From Ectopseudomonas composti (GTDB taxonomy: Bacteria > Pseudomonadota > Gammaproteobacteria > Pseudomonadales > Pseudomonadaceae), in NCBI RefSeq assembly GCF_001567565.1, contig NZ_LSSW01000030.1, positions 186,001-250,000 of the forward strand: 64,000 nt of DNA. The letters are read 5' to 3'. Shown one piece after another: positions 32,869-41,983 of this stretch. The translations under genes were made by a program, and so were the position numbers. Every line of letters begins with the position of its first letter. The first letter of the stretch is position 1. The notes below the pieces were generated by a model, which was not told where the DNA came from, made no database searches, and saw only the letters and a list, made by a program, of their open reading frames with translations.

Positions 32869-34269
32869 TCAGGCCTGCATCGTCCAGCCATGCACGCCCA
32901 TCGCCGCCTGACGCCCGGCTTCCGAACGAGTCGGGTGCGGGTGGCAGGTCAGCGCGATGTCCTCGGCCGAGGCTGAGAACTCCATGGCCACGCAGTACTC
33001 GCCGATCAGCTCGCCCACGCTCGGACCGATCATGTGCACGCCGAGAATCTGGTCGGTGTTGGCGTCGGCGAGAATTTTCACGAAGCCTTCGGTTTCGTGA
33101 TTGATCTTCGCTCGACTGTTAGCGGTGAAGGGGAACTTGCCGACCTTGTAGGCGCGGCCCTCGGCCTTCAGCTCCTCCTCGCCCTTGCCGACGCTGGCCA
33201 CTTCCGGACGGGTGTAGATCACGCCGGGAATCACCCCATAGTTGACCTCTGCCGCATGCCCGGCGATGCGCTCGATGCAGGCCACGGCCTCGTCCTCGGC
33301 CTTGTGTGCGAGCATCGGGCCGGAGGTGACGTCGCCGATTACCCACATACCGGGTACGCCGCTCTGGTGTTTTTCGTTGCCGAGCATGCCGCGCTTGTCG
33401 GTGTTTAGGCCGACGCTGTCCAGCCCTAGTCCGTGGGTATAGGGGCGCCGCCCGATGGCCACCAGCACGTAGTCGGCGTCCAGGGTTTCAGCCGCGCCGC
33501 CGGCAGCTGGTTCCAGGCTCAGACTGACGCCCGCCTCGCTGGTCTTGGCCCCCGTGACCTTGGTGCCCAGCTTGAAGCTCATGCCCTGCTTGCCGAGCGT
33601 GCGCTGCAGCGTCTTGGCGGTTTCGCCGTCCAGGCCGGGGCAGATGCGCTCGAGGTATTCCACCACGGTCACCTGGCTACCCAGGCGACGCCATACCGAG
33701 CCCAGCTCCAGGCCGATCACCCCGGCGCCGATTACCACCAGATGCTTGGGCACCTCCGGCAGTGACAGCGCGCCAGTGGAATCGAGGATGCGTACATTGT
33801 CGATAACCACGCCCGGCAACGGCGTCGGTTCGGAGCCGGTGGCAATGACGATGTTCTGCGTCTCCAGCAGGCGCTCGCCGCCTTCGCTCAGTTTGACCTG
33901 TACACGCCCGGGGCCGTCGATGCGCCCCCAGCCCTTGACCCATTCCACCTTGTTCTTGCGAAACAGGAATTCCACCCCCTTGGTCAGTGCGTCGACGCTA
34001 TCGGCCTTCTGCTTCATCATCTGCGCCAGGTTGAGCGTCGGCGTGACCTCCACCCCCAGCGCACTCAGCTCTCCGCCGGCAGCCGCCTCGTAGAGTTCGG
34101 AGGCATGCAGCAGCGCCTTGGATGGCATGCAGCCGACGTTCAGGCAGGTGCCACCGAGGGTTTCGCGCCCTTCCACACAGGCCACTTTCAGGCCCAACTG
34201 GCCGGCACGAATGGCGGCGTTGTAACCGCCGGGGCCGGCGCCGATGATGACCACGTCATAGCTGCTCAT
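32869..34269 (-). CDS. lpdA: Dihydrolipoyl dehydrogenase
   Basis: 466 residues. FAD motif GAGPGGYNAA at 10-19, redox disulfide Cys42/Cys47 in GGTCLNVGCMPSK, NAD motif GAGVIGLELGSV, and the C-terminal His445/Glu450 dyad in HPHPTRSE. It reoxidises dihydrolipoyl groups for 2-oxo acid dehydrogenases or the glycine cleavage system. No E1/E2 genes are nearby, so this is a stand-alone Lpd (like Lpd3 of P. aeruginosa). It lies 15 bases downstream of the MFS gene on the same strand. Confidence 0.93.
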   Translation of the reverse strand: MSSYDVVIIGAGPGGYNAAIRAGQLGLKVACVEGRETLGGTCLNVGCMPSKALLHASELYEAAAGGELSALGVEVTPTLNLAQMMKQKADSVDALTKGVEFLFRKNKVEWVKGWGRIDGPGRVQVKLSEGGERLLETQNIVIATGSEPTPLPGVVIDNVRILDSTGALSLPEVPKHLVVIGAGVIGLELGSVWRRLGSQVTVVEYLERICPGLDGETAKTLQRTLGKQGMSFKLGTKVTGAKTSEAGVSLSLEPAAGGAAETLDADYVLVAIGRRPYTHGLGLDSVGLNTDKRGMLGNEKHQSGVPGMWVIGDVTSGPMLAHKAEDEAVACIERIAGHAAEVNYGVIPGVIYTRPEVASVGKGEEELKAEGRAYKVGKFPFTANSRAKINHETEGFVKILADANTDQILGVHMIGPSVGELIGEYCVAMEFSASAEDIALTCHPHPTRSEAGRQAAMGVHGWTMQA

Positions 34270-34284
34270 TACTTTGTCCTCGGA

Positions 34285-35484
34285 TCAGGGGAGTTTGCCG
34301 AGCGCCGCAGTCGTGGCGACCGGGCGCAGGCGCAAGAAATGGAAGAACAGAAACGCCAGCACGGCGAACAGCGCGTTCAAGGCAACCATAGGCCAGGCCG
34401 AGCCATCCTGCAGGGCGCCCAGCAGCAGGCCAGCGACGGTGGCGCCGGCCATCTGCGAGAAGCCCATCAGCCCCGCCGCCAGCCCGGCGCACTGGGGGTT
34501 GGGAATCACCGCGCCAGCCACGGCGGCCGGCAGCAGCATGCCGCCGCCCAACGTCACCAGCACCTGCGGCAGTGACAGCCCCAGCAGCGACAGGCCGAAC
34601 AGCAGATAGACCACCAGGGTCAGCAGCGACCCGGCCAGCACCAGCGCCACACCGATACCCACTACCCGTTGCGGCCCCAGGCGCTGCACATTGCGCAGGG
34701 TGAACACTGCACCACCGAGCAGGCCGGAAACGATCAGAGCGAAGGTCAGGCCATACTGCGCGGCGCTGAGGCCCAGCAAACCGATGTACACCGACGACGA
34801 GCCGGCTACCACAACGAACATCGCGCCATAGGTGCAGGCGATGGTCAGCGCCAGCGCGCGGCAACTGGGCCAAACCTGCAGGTAGCTGGCCAGCAAGCCC
34901 TTGAGCCGGCCGGCCTGTGGATCACGCTGCAGATGCGTCTCGCGGTAGCTGCCGAGCACCGACAGCAAGGCCAGGCTGCCCAGCACCAGGGTCGCCAGCA
35001 GCGGTGCGCGCCAGCCGCCGTATTGGGTCAGCAGGCCACCGACCACCGGTGACAAGACGATGGCGGCGAACATGCCCAGCACCGCCAGTGCCAGCGCCGG
35101 CCCCGCACGCTCCTGCCACACATCGCGGACGATGGCCCGCGCCAGCACCAGCGCCGCACAAGCGCCCAAGCCCTGCAGCACGCGCAGACCGATCAGCACC
35201 TCGATGTTCGGCGCCAGCAGCATACCCAGGGTCGCCAGCAGGTAGAGGCTCAAGCCGGCGAGCAATACCGGCCGGCGCCCCAGGCGATCCGACAGCGGCC
35301 CGAGCAGCAGCTGGCCAAGGCCAAAGGCGCCGACGAACAGCGACAGCGCCAGCAGGCTGCTACCCGGCTTGGCATTCAAACCACGCTCCAGCTCGCCCAG
35401 CGCAGGAATGAGCAACTGGGTGGAGGTTTCCCCCAGCGCAGTGAGCAGCATCAGGATGATCAGCAGAACTCGGGAAGGTGGCAT
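34285..35484 (-). CDS. MFS drug-resistance transporter, Bcr/CflA type
   Basis: 399 residues from ATG 35484; the longer frame to 35562 runs through the operator region and is rejected. Twelve hydrophobic segments; loop 2-3 motif GPLSDRLGRRPVLLAG and RVLQGLGACAALVLARAIVRD are typical of Bcr/CflA multidrug exporters. Divergent from a thioesterase gene across a 95-base gap holding two copies of an operator-like motif, so it is probably controlled by the TetR regulator nearby. Confidence 0.85.
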   Translation of the reverse strand: MPPSRVLLIILMLLTALGETSTQLLIPALGELERGLNAKPGSSLLALSLFVGAFGLGQLLLGPLSDRLGRRPVLLAGLSLYLLATLGMLLAPNIEVLIGLRVLQGLGACAALVLARAIVRDVWQERAGPALALAVLGMFAAIVLSPVVGGLLTQYGGWRAPLLATLVLGSLALLSVLGSYRETHLQRDPQAGRLKGLLASYLQVWPSCRALALTIACTYGAMFVVVAGSSSVYIGLLGLSAAQYGLTFALIVSGLLGGAVFTLRNVQRLGPQRVVGIGVALVLAGSLLTLVVYLLFGLSLLGLSLPQVLVTLGGGMLLPAAVAGAVIPNPQCAGLAAGLMGFSQMAGATVAGLLLGALQDGSAWPMVALNALFAVLAFLFFHFLRLRPVATTAALGKLP

Positions 35485-35522
35485 GACAAGGCTCCGATGG
35501 GCAGCGACTGGCGGCCATTTAT

Positions 35523-35562
35523 ATTTCGACCATAATATGAAACATTGAATGTCGTCCATCAT
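35523..35562. promoter_or_regulatory. Two operator-like motifs between the MFS and thioesterase genes
   Basis: ATTTCGACCATAAT at 35523-35536 and ATGTCGTCCATCAT at 35549-35562, 26 bases apart. Two further copies lie before the SDR gene at 37611 and 37636. The first copy is embedded in a 19-base stretch that is 18/19 identical to the one at 37631-37649. Likely binding sites for the TetR protein encoded at 36179. Confidence 0.65.
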
Positions 35563-35579
35563 ATTTATCTGGAGCCTGT

Positions 35580-36149
35580 ATGACCGCCCTATCCCGAGAT
35601 GCCCTCCTCGCCGCCTGGATCGCCGAAGAGCAGGCTGTGCGCAGCCAGCTGGCCGCGCCCGGCACCCTCAGCCTGGCGGAAGTCGCCGCCATGACGCCGA
35701 TGGATTTCTTCGACGGCATCGGCCGTGGCGAGCTGCCGTCGCCACCGATCAACGCCGTGCTCGACTTCACCCCGGTGCAGTGGGCCAGCGGCCTGTTCGT
35801 CTTCCAGGGCATGCCCGACCAGCGCCACTACAATCCGCTGGGCAGCGTACACGGAGGCTACATCGCCACCCTGCTCGACTCCTGCATGGGCTGCGCCGTG
35901 CACACCCTGCTCAAACCGGGCCAGGGCTACACCACCGCCGACTTGCGAGTGAGCTACATCCGCGCCCTGCGCAGCGAGGCCGGCCCGGTGCGCGCCGAGG
36001 GCCGCATCATCCACCTCGGCCGCTCCACCGCACTGGCCGAAGGCCGTCTGTATGACGTCGACGAACGCCTGTACGCCGTCGCCTCCACCACTTGCCTGAT
36101 TCTCGATATGAATGCGCCGCGCCAGAACAACGACGCGGGTGTAAGATGA
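35580..36149 (+). CDS. PaaI-like hotdog-fold thioesterase
   Basis: 189 residues. The hotdog active-site region NPLGSVHGGYIATLLDSCMGCAVHTLL (about 89-115) is clear, preceded by an N-terminal extension of about 60 residues. It probably hydrolyses an acyl- or aryl-CoA thioester. Shares a bidirectional promoter region with the MFS gene and is followed 29 bases later by a TetR regulator gene on the same strand. Confidence 0.85.
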   Translation: MTALSRDALLAAWIAEEQAVRSQLAAPGTLSLAEVAAMTPMDFFDGIGRGELPSPPINAVLDFTPVQWASGLFVFQGMPDQRHYNPLGSVHGGYIATLLDSCMGCAVHTLLKPGQGYTTADLRVSYIRALRSEAGPVRAEGRIIHLGRSTALAEGRLYDVDERLYAVASTTCLILDMNAPRQNNDAGVR

Positions 36150-36178
36150 CAGGCAACATTTGATAGACGAGGCCCGCC

Positions 36179-36745
36179 ATGCGCTATTCGGAAGATCACA
36201 AGGCCAAGACCCATCAACGCATCATCGAGGAAGCGGCACTGCGCTTTCGCCGCGACGGCGTTGGGGCCACGGGCTTGCAGCCACTGATGAAGGCGCTGGG
36301 CCTGACCCATGGCGGTTTCTACGCTCACTTCAAGTCCAAGGATGACCTGGTGGAAACGGCGCTGCAGCACGCCGTGCAGACCCTGGAAAGCAGCACGGCC
36401 GAAGTGCTGCACAGCGCCGAGTCGCCCTTGCCGCTGTTCATCCAGCGCTACCTGTCCGACCTGCACCGTGACAATCCCGGCGCCGGCTGCCCATTACCGA
36501 CCATGTCTGCCGAACTGGGCCAGCGCGGTGAACCGAGCGCCACCACCGATGCGATGGTGCGCAATCGCCTGGCACTGATCGAGCAGAACCTGGAAGGTGA
36601 AAACGCGGAGGACGAAAGCGTACTGATGCTCTCGGCCATGATCGGCGCACTGCTGCTGTCGCGTAGCGTCAAGGACCCGGAGCTGTCCGACCGCCTGCTG
36701 CATACGACCCGCCGCCTGTTGATCGAAAAGACGCAAGACCAGTAA
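36179..36745 (+). CDS. TetR-family transcriptional repressor
   Basis: 188 residues. N-terminal HTH at about 10-55 (KTHQRIIEEAALRFRRDGVGATGLQPLMKALGLTHGGFYAHFKSKDDLV); the C-terminal domain with PGAGCPLPTMSAEL places it with the electrophile-sensing NemR/AcrR-like group, where a conserved Cys near the middle is often the sensor. It sits between its two probable target promoters, both of which carry paired ATTnCGnCCATnAT motifs. Confidence 0.85.
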   Translation: MRYSEDHKAKTHQRIIEEAALRFRRDGVGATGLQPLMKALGLTHGGFYAHFKSKDDLVETALQHAVQTLESSTAEVLHSAESPLPLFIQRYLSDLHRDNPGAGCPLPTMSAELGQRGEPSATTDAMVRNRLALIEQNLEGENAEDESVLMLSAMIGALLLSRSVKDPELSDRLLHTTRRLLIEKTQDQ

Positions 36746-36762
36746 CGGCCTTGCGCCTGGCA

Positions 36763-37557
36763 TCACTTGTAGCGCGCTGCGGCCTTGTCGTGAGACAGGT
36801 TCGGCCCCAGCGCCGCACGTGCCTTGACGAAGGCATCCCAGTCGGCGGCGTCGGGTAACGAGGGAATGGTCACCAACTCCTGCTGATCGAAACCAGCCAG
36901 CGCGGCATCGACCATCTCACCCACTTCCATGATCATCGACGGCGGCAGCGCCGAAGCGTCGGTGCCGCTGCGCTGCCAGATTTCGGTGCGGGTCACGCCC
37001 GGCATCACGGCCTGTAGTTGCACACCCGAACCCCGCAGCTCGCCAGCCAGGGTCTGGGTCAAACTCAGCACATAAGCTTTGGTCGCGCTGTAAATGGCAT
37101 TGAACATTTCCGGCGCCAGTGCCACCACCGAGCCGAGGTTGATGATTCCGCCGCGGCCGACTGCGGAGAAGTTGGCCGCGGCCGCCGCTGCCAGACGGGT
37201 CAGCGCCACGACGTTGAGCTGGATCATGCTCTCGGCCTGCTCCAGATCAGCGGACGCCAACGGACCATTCATGGCAACGCCCGCGTTATTGACCAGCAGC
37301 GCGAGGGACGCATCCTCCCGCAGGCGCTTTTCCACCTTGAGCACATCGGCCTTGCTGGTGAGATCCGCCGGCATCACTTCGACCGCAACGCCGTACTCCG
37401 CGCCCAGACGCTTGGCCAGTGTATCCAGGCGCTGGGCATCACGCGCGACCAGCAGCAAGTCGTAGCCGCGCCGTGCCAGGCGTTCGGCATAAGTGGCGCC
37501 AATGCCGGACGAGGCACCAGTGATCAGAGCGGTTCCGGGGGTATCTTGGGCAGTCAT
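36763..37557 (-). CDS. Short-chain dehydrogenase/reductase
   Basis: 264 residues. Cofactor motif TGASSGIG at 13-20, NNAG at 90-93, catalytic Ser143, Tyr156 and Lys160 (YSATK). A classical SDR with unknown substrate. It converges with the TetR gene, and its promoter carries two copies of the operator-like motif shared with the MFS/thioesterase promoter, so all belong to one small regulon (inference). Confidence 0.85.
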   Translation of the reverse strand: MTAQDTPGTALITGASSGIGATYAERLARRGYDLLLVARDAQRLDTLAKRLGAEYGVAVEVMPADLTSKADVLKVEKRLREDASLALLVNNAGVAMNGPLASADLEQAESMIQLNVVALTRLAAAAAANFSAVGRGGIINLGSVVALAPEMFNAIYSATKAYVLSLTQTLAGELRGSGVQLQAVMPGVTRTEIWQRSGTDASALPPSMIMEVGEMVDAALAGFDQQELVTIPSLPDAADWDAFVKARAALGPNLSHDKAAARYK

Positions 37558-37610
37558 GATGAGTCTCCAGGGTGGTGTGGTGAGTGAGAGGGCATCCTCC
37601 CACCAATAGA

Positions 37611-37649
37611 ATTACAGCCATAATTTAATATTTATATTACGACCATAAT
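37611..37649. promoter_or_regulatory. Two operator-like motifs before the SDR gene
   Basis: ATTACAGCCATAAT at 37611-37624 and ATTACGACCATAAT at 37636-37649, 25 bases apart, in an A/T-rich stretch 54-92 bases upstream of the SDR start. Same motif as at 35523 and 35549. Confidence 0.65.
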
Positions 37650-37986
37650 CAAACTAATCAAGCACACCCCTGAGAAAGCGCTGCAGCCGCCGCCAAACGG
37701 TTGCGCACCAAGTTATGGCTTTTTTGTCCTATCGGTCAGAAAACAGTGCACCCGATACAACGAAACGATCCTGAAAATCTGTTTATACGATTGATTTGCA
37801 AGGGATATGCGCAATCACGAAAATTGGCGCCGTTCTTGCTCTAGCAGCACCAGCCTGACCAGGCGGACAGGTTTAAAACCGACGCGAGCGCTGCTCAACG
37901 TCGCTCAGCAGCGACCCGAAAAGTGTCCGCCAGAGATCCCAGGCCAAAAAAATCATAACGACACGTCTTAACCACCAGGAGCTTTC
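37650..37986. other. Non-coding region before the outer-membrane channel gene
   Basis: About 337 bases without a gene. An A/T-rich stretch at 37760-37810 is a plausible promoter for the channel gene. No operator or RNA recognised. Confidence 0.4.
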
Positions 37987-38793
37987 ATGAATCGCACACT
38001 TTCTTCGCTGGCGCTGGCCGGCGGTCTGCTGGCGGGCGGCCAGGCCATCGCCGGTGACCTGCTGCAGTGGCAGAACAACAGCCTGACCTATCTCTACGGC
38101 CAGGACTTCAAGATCGACCCGGAAATCCAGCAGACCATCACCTTCGAGCACGCCAGCGGCTGGAGCTTCGGCGACCTGTTCTTCTTCACCGATTTCATCA
38201 AATACAACACTGACGCCACCAATGGCGCAGGTGACGGCCATACCTTCTACGGCGAGTTCAGCCCACGCTTCTCGCTGGGCAAGATCACCGGTGCCGACCT
38301 CTCCTTTGGCCCGATCAAGGACGTGCTGATCTCGACCACCTACGAGTTCGGCGAAGATGACGTCGAGTCCTACCTGATCGGCCCGGCAGTCGACCTGGAC
38401 ATCCCCGGTTTCGATTACTTCCAGCTCAACACCTACCTGCGCACCACTGACGGCAGCCGCGCCGGCAGCAATGTCTGGCAGATCACCCCGGTGTGGAGCT
38501 ACACCATCGCAGTGGGCGAATCGGACATTCTCATCGACGGTTTCATGGACTGGGTGGTGGACAACGACAGCAACCGCCATGGCGACTACCACGCCAACCT
38601 GCACTTCAACCCGCAGATCAAGTACGACCTGGGCAAGGCGCTGAAGTGGGGCGAGAAACAGCTGTACGTGGGCATCGAGTACGACTACTGGAAGAACAAG
38701 TACGGCATCAAGGATGGTGGCTTCGTCAGCGAGAACTTCGTGGGCTCGACCGACCAGAACACCGCCAGCCTGCTGGTCAAAGCGCACTTCTAA
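37987..38793 (+). CDS. OmpK/Tsx-like outer-membrane channel (DUF5020-type)
   Basis: 268 residues. Signal peptide to about residue 22 (GGQAIA), then beta-strand-rich sequence with the family pattern LLQWQNNSLTYLYGQDF, WSFGDLFFFTDF, TFYGEFSPRFS and C-terminal LLVKAHF ending in Phe. Related to the nucleoside-specific channel Tsx and vibrio OmpK; probably a 12-strand pore for nucleosides or similar solutes. Monocistronic, AGGAG before the ATG. Confidence 0.82.
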   Translation: MNRTLSSLALAGGLLAGGQAIAGDLLQWQNNSLTYLYGQDFKIDPEIQQTITFEHASGWSFGDLFFFTDFIKYNTDATNGAGDGHTFYGEFSPRFSLGKITGADLSFGPIKDVLISTTYEFGEDDVESYLIGPAVDLDIPGFDYFQLNTYLRTTDGSRAGSNVWQITPVWSYTIAVGESDILIDGFMDWVVDNDSNRHGDYHANLHFNPQIKYDLGKALKWGEKQLYVGIEYDYWKNKYGIKDGGFVSENFVGSTDQNTASLLVKAHF

Positions 38794-38913
38794 CGGTAAT
38801 CCCCCGCCCGAATGGCCAAGGTCGCAGCCACTTGCGACCTTCTGCCAATGCCATCGCCCAGCCTGACGTGGTTAGCTGCCAGGCATCACCAGACCTTCAG
38901 CCAAGGATGGACG

Positions 38914-39759
38914 ATGCCACCGCGTATCCTGCTGCTAACCTGCCTTGCCATGCTGGCCTTCGCCGGCAACTCGCTGCTGTGCCGCCTGGCGCTGCGTGAA
39001 ACCGATATCGATGCGGCCAGCTTCACCGCCATCCGCCTGCTTGCCGGCGCGCTGACGCTCTGGCTGTTGCTCAAGCTGAGGCAGACTAGGCAACCCATCG
39101 CCGGCAACTGGCCTGGGGCACTGGCGCTGTTCACCTATGCCGCAGCTTTTTCCTTCGCCTATCTGCAGCTGGATACCGGCATCGGCGCCCTGCTGCTGTT
39201 CGGTGCGGTGCAGTTGAGCATGCTGCTCTGGGGCTTGCTGCGCGGCGAACGCCTGGGCCTGGTCGCCAGCCTCGGTACGGCGCTGGCCACGGCCGGCCTG
39301 CTGGCGCTGCTGCTGCCCGGCGCCAGCGCACCACCGTTGCTGGCGACCTTGCTGATGCTGCTGGCCGGTATCGCCTGGGGCGCGTACTCGTTGCTCGGGC
39401 GCGGCCAGGGTGATCCGTTGGCCGTGACCGCCGGCAACTTTCTGCGAGCGGCTCCCCTCGCCGTGCTGTTGGCGTTGGTGCTGTTGCCTCAGCTCGACTG
39501 GGACGGCCCTGGCCTCTTCTATGCCGTGCTGTCCGGCGCGCTGACCTCGGGCGTCGGCTACGCCATCTGGTACAGCGCCCTGCCCGGCCTGCGCGCCAGC
39601 CAGGCGGCCACGGTGCAGTTGAGCGTACCGATTCTCGCCGCGCTCGGTGGCAGCCTGCTGCTCAACGAAGCGCTGTCCCTGCGCCTGACCTTGAGCGCCG
39701 TTGCCGTGCTCGGCGGCATCGCACTGGTACTGGGCGCAAGACAACGCGCCGGGAGCTAA
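38914..39759 (+). CDS. EamA-type drug/metabolite transporter
   Basis: 281 residues from ATG 38914 (AAGGA upstream). About ten membrane helices in two EamA repeats (LLTCLAMLAFAGNSLLCRLAL at the start of the first; LLMLLAGIAWGAYSLLGRGQGDP at the start of the second). Substrate unknown; members export amino acids or related metabolites. Confidence 0.82.
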   Translation: MPPRILLLTCLAMLAFAGNSLLCRLALRETDIDAASFTAIRLLAGALTLWLLLKLRQTRQPIAGNWPGALALFTYAAAFSFAYLQLDTGIGALLLFGAVQLSMLLWGLLRGERLGLVASLGTALATAGLLALLLPGASAPPLLATLLMLLAGIAWGAYSLLGRGQGDPLAVTAGNFLRAAPLAVLLALVLLPQLDWDGPGLFYAVLSGALTSGVGYAIWYSALPGLRASQAATVQLSVPILAALGGSLLLNEALSLRLTLSAVAVLGGIALVLGARQRAGS

Positions 39760-39813
39760 TGGCGCACACAGCTGTCTTCTATCCTGCCCCCATAACGTCC
39801 AGGGAAGATTGTC

Positions 39814-40287
39814 ATGCCTCGTCTGCTTCGTCTTTGCTTGATCAGCATGTTCGCGGCCACCCTGGGTGCCTGCGCCAGCCTGGGTAATCGTGATCCGCTA
39901 CGGGTCGATCTGGTTGACCTGGAACCCTTGCCCGGCCAGGGGCTGGAAGTGCGTTTCGCAGTCAAGTTGCGGGTGCAGAACCCCAATGACAGCGCGGTAA
40001 GCTTCAACGGCATGGCGTTGGATCTGGACGTCAACGGCCAGCCGCTGGCCAGTGGCGTCAGCGACCAGAGCGGCAGCGTGCCACGCTTCGGTGAAACGGT
40101 ATTGAGCGTGCCGGTAAGCATTTCGGCGTTTTCAGTGATGCGGCAGGCCTGGGGCGTGGCCGGCTATCAACCCGGCCAGGAGGTGCCCTACGTGCTGCGC
40201 GGCAAACTGGCCGATGGCCTGTTTGGTACGCGCCGCTTCAAAGACAGTGGCACCCTGAACTGGCCGCAACCGCCGAGCCCCTACTGA
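39814..40287 (+). CDS. LEA type 2 family lipoprotein
   Basis: 157 residues with lipobox LGAC and lipidated Cys20. The mature domain (LEVRFAVKLRVQNPNDSAVSFNGMALDLDVNGQPLASGVS) is the WHy/LEA-14 immunoglobulin-like fold, conserved across Pseudomonas as a periplasmic lipoprotein. Function unknown, presumed stress-related. Confidence 0.85.
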   Translation: MPRLLRLCLISMFAATLGACASLGNRDPLRVDLVDLEPLPGQGLEVRFAVKLRVQNPNDSAVSFNGMALDLDVNGQPLASGVSDQSGSVPRFGETVLSVPVSISAFSVMRQAWGVAGYQPGQEVPYVLRGKLADGLFGTRRFKDSGTLNWPQPPSPY

Positions 40288-40304
40288 CGCAGGGGCTGGC
40301 AGGT

Positions 40305-41099
40305 TCAGGCAGCGCGACGACCATTGCGCGAGGCAACTCGGCGGTGGCAGGCGTCACCAAAGGCCTGGAAGATCTTCACCGAATCGGGGTTCAGCGCAGC
40401 CTGCCATTCCGGGTGCCACTGCACCGCAACCAGGAAAGGCGAGAGGCTCGGCGCATGAACCGCCTCGATCAGGCCATCCTCGGCGGTGGCCAGTACTTCC
40501 AGGCCCTTGCCCAGGTTGCGAATGGCCTGGCCGTGCAGGGAGTTGACCTGAATCTCGTCCTTGCCCATCAGCTCGGCGAACCAGCTACCGGGAAGCGGAC
40601 GCACGCTGTGGCTGGGGGCGTACTGCACCTCGACCGGGTCGTCGGGATTTTCCCGATGGTCGTTGAAGCCAGGCTCGGCATAGACCTTCTGGTAAATGTC
40701 GCCGCCCAGCGCCACGTTGATTTCCTGCATACCCCGGCAGATACCGAAGATCGGCAAGCCGCGGGCGATAGCGGCACGAATCAGCGGTAGGTCGAACAGG
40801 TCGCGGTCGCGATCCTGCCCCTTGTTCGGCGTTTCGTTCTCCTGCCCGTAAAGCGCCGGGTCGATATTGCTGCCGGCGCCGGTCAGGTACACGCCATCGA
40901 CCATATCCAGATACTGCTCGAGGTCCTCGATACCACAGCAGGTGGGCACCAGCACCGGCACGCAACCGGAAAACTCGACCAGGGGCTGGATGTATTTGTG
41001 AGTCATTACCTGATAGTCGTGGCCCTTGCGCTCTTGAGCGCCCATGGACATCAACACGACGGGTTTGCGGGGATTGTTGCGGTTCTTGTTGTTGGACAT
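40305..41099 (-). CDS. Peptidase C26 / gamma-glutamyl-GABA hydrolase-like glutamine amidotransferase
   Basis: 264 residues. Nucleophile Cys121 in FGICRGMQEINVALGG and the His229/Glu231 pair in VQWHPEW form the class I amidotransferase triad. This group (PuuD/PauD) hydrolyses gamma-glutamylated amines such as gamma-glutamyl-GABA from polyamine breakdown. No glutamylpolyamine synthetase or oxidase gene is adjacent, so the exact substrate is open. Confidence 0.82.
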   Translation of the reverse strand: MSNNKNRNNPRKPVVLMSMGAQERKGHDYQVMTHKYIQPLVEFSGCVPVLVPTCCGIEDLEQYLDMVDGVYLTGAGSNIDPALYGQENETPNKGQDRDRDLFDLPLIRAAIARGLPIFGICRGMQEINVALGGDIYQKVYAEPGFNDHRENPDDPVEVQYAPSHSVRPLPGSWFAELMGKDEIQVNSLHGQAIRNLGKGLEVLATAEDGLIEAVHAPSLSPFLVAVQWHPEWQAALNPDSVKIFQAFGDACHRRVASRNGRRAA

Positions 41100-41565
41100 A
41101 AGTCACCTTGGGACAGGCCGGGCCTATCGTTGCTGTGCAGGCCGGCGGCCAGCAGAACCCTCTGCTGTAGCACGTGCGGCCTGTTTGGCTAACCCCATGC
41201 ACCGAGGCTCATCCTGAGCCTGAGTGCCGCCTTCCGACGGCGGCTCGAACCGGGTCAACTCCATCTGGAGAGGGGCTGCAGCAACGCAGCCCATTACCCG
41301 ATTCGGCAACGGAATCTGCAGCCAGTCTGCCCGAGCCGTAAAATATGTCAAACAAATCAACCCGAAATCTTGCACTACCTCAGCTCCAAACTCCCCGTTT
41401 AATGCCCTCTAAGAAGAAAAAGCTGCCATTCCAGCGAAACCACCACGTTGCAAAAGGTCCAATATTTAAAACACCCAAGCACTCGGACGCACCACTTCCC
41501 AGGGCGGCGTTTTTCAACAAAACCCTATATAATCTGCGGTTTCTCACCCGTACCGAGGACACCCC
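41100..41565. other. 466-base intergenic region with a -10 element for the zinc-ribbon gene
   Basis: No gene found. The right part (41340-41540) is distinctly A/T-rich. A TATAAT at 41528-41533 lies 33 bases before the TTG start of the zinc-ribbon gene; no clear -35 is present. The left part holds the promoter of the minus-strand amidotransferase gene. Confidence 0.5.
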
Positions 41566-41907
41566 TTGACCGCTCTGCCGCCCTGCCCCAAATGCAACTC
41601 CGAATACACCTACGAAGACGGCGATCAGCTGATCTGCCCCGAATGCGCCCACGAGTGGAAAGCCGGTGAAAGCGCCGACGCGGGTGATGACGCACGGGTG
41701 ATCAAGGATTCGGTAGGCAACCTGCTGCAGGACGGCGACACCATCACCGTGATCAAGGATCTCAAGGTCAAGGGCTCGTCGCTGGTGGTCAAGGTCGGCA
41801 CCAAGGTGAAGAACATTCGTCTGGTCGACGGCGATCACGACATCGATTGCAAGATCGATGGCATCGGCGCGATGAAGCTCAAGTCCGAGTTCGTGCGCAA
41901 GGTCTGA
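41566..41907 (+). CDS. yjdM: Zinc-ribbon protein of the YjdM/PhnA family
   Basis: 113 residues starting at TTG 41566, supported by GAGGA six bases upstream, the TATAAT box, and the family's conserved N-terminus. The zinc ribbon uses Cys7, Cys10, Cys24 and Cys27 (CPKC...CPEC), followed by the KDSVGNLLQDGDTITVIKDLKVKGSS domain. Long misnamed as alkylphosphonate protein PhnA; its role is not established and it is not in the C-P lyase pathway. Confidence 0.9.
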   Translation: MTALPPCPKCNSEYTYEDGDQLICPECAHEWKAGESADAGDDARVIKDSVGNLLQDGDTITVIKDLKVKGSSLVVKVGTKVKNIRLVDGDHDIDCKIDGIGAMKLKSEFVRKV

Positions 41908-41983
41908 TTCAGTCACACAGCGCCCTCCCTTCCTCGCAGAAATTGGCTAGCCTCAGATACAGGCCAGCCACGAGGAAACCGCC

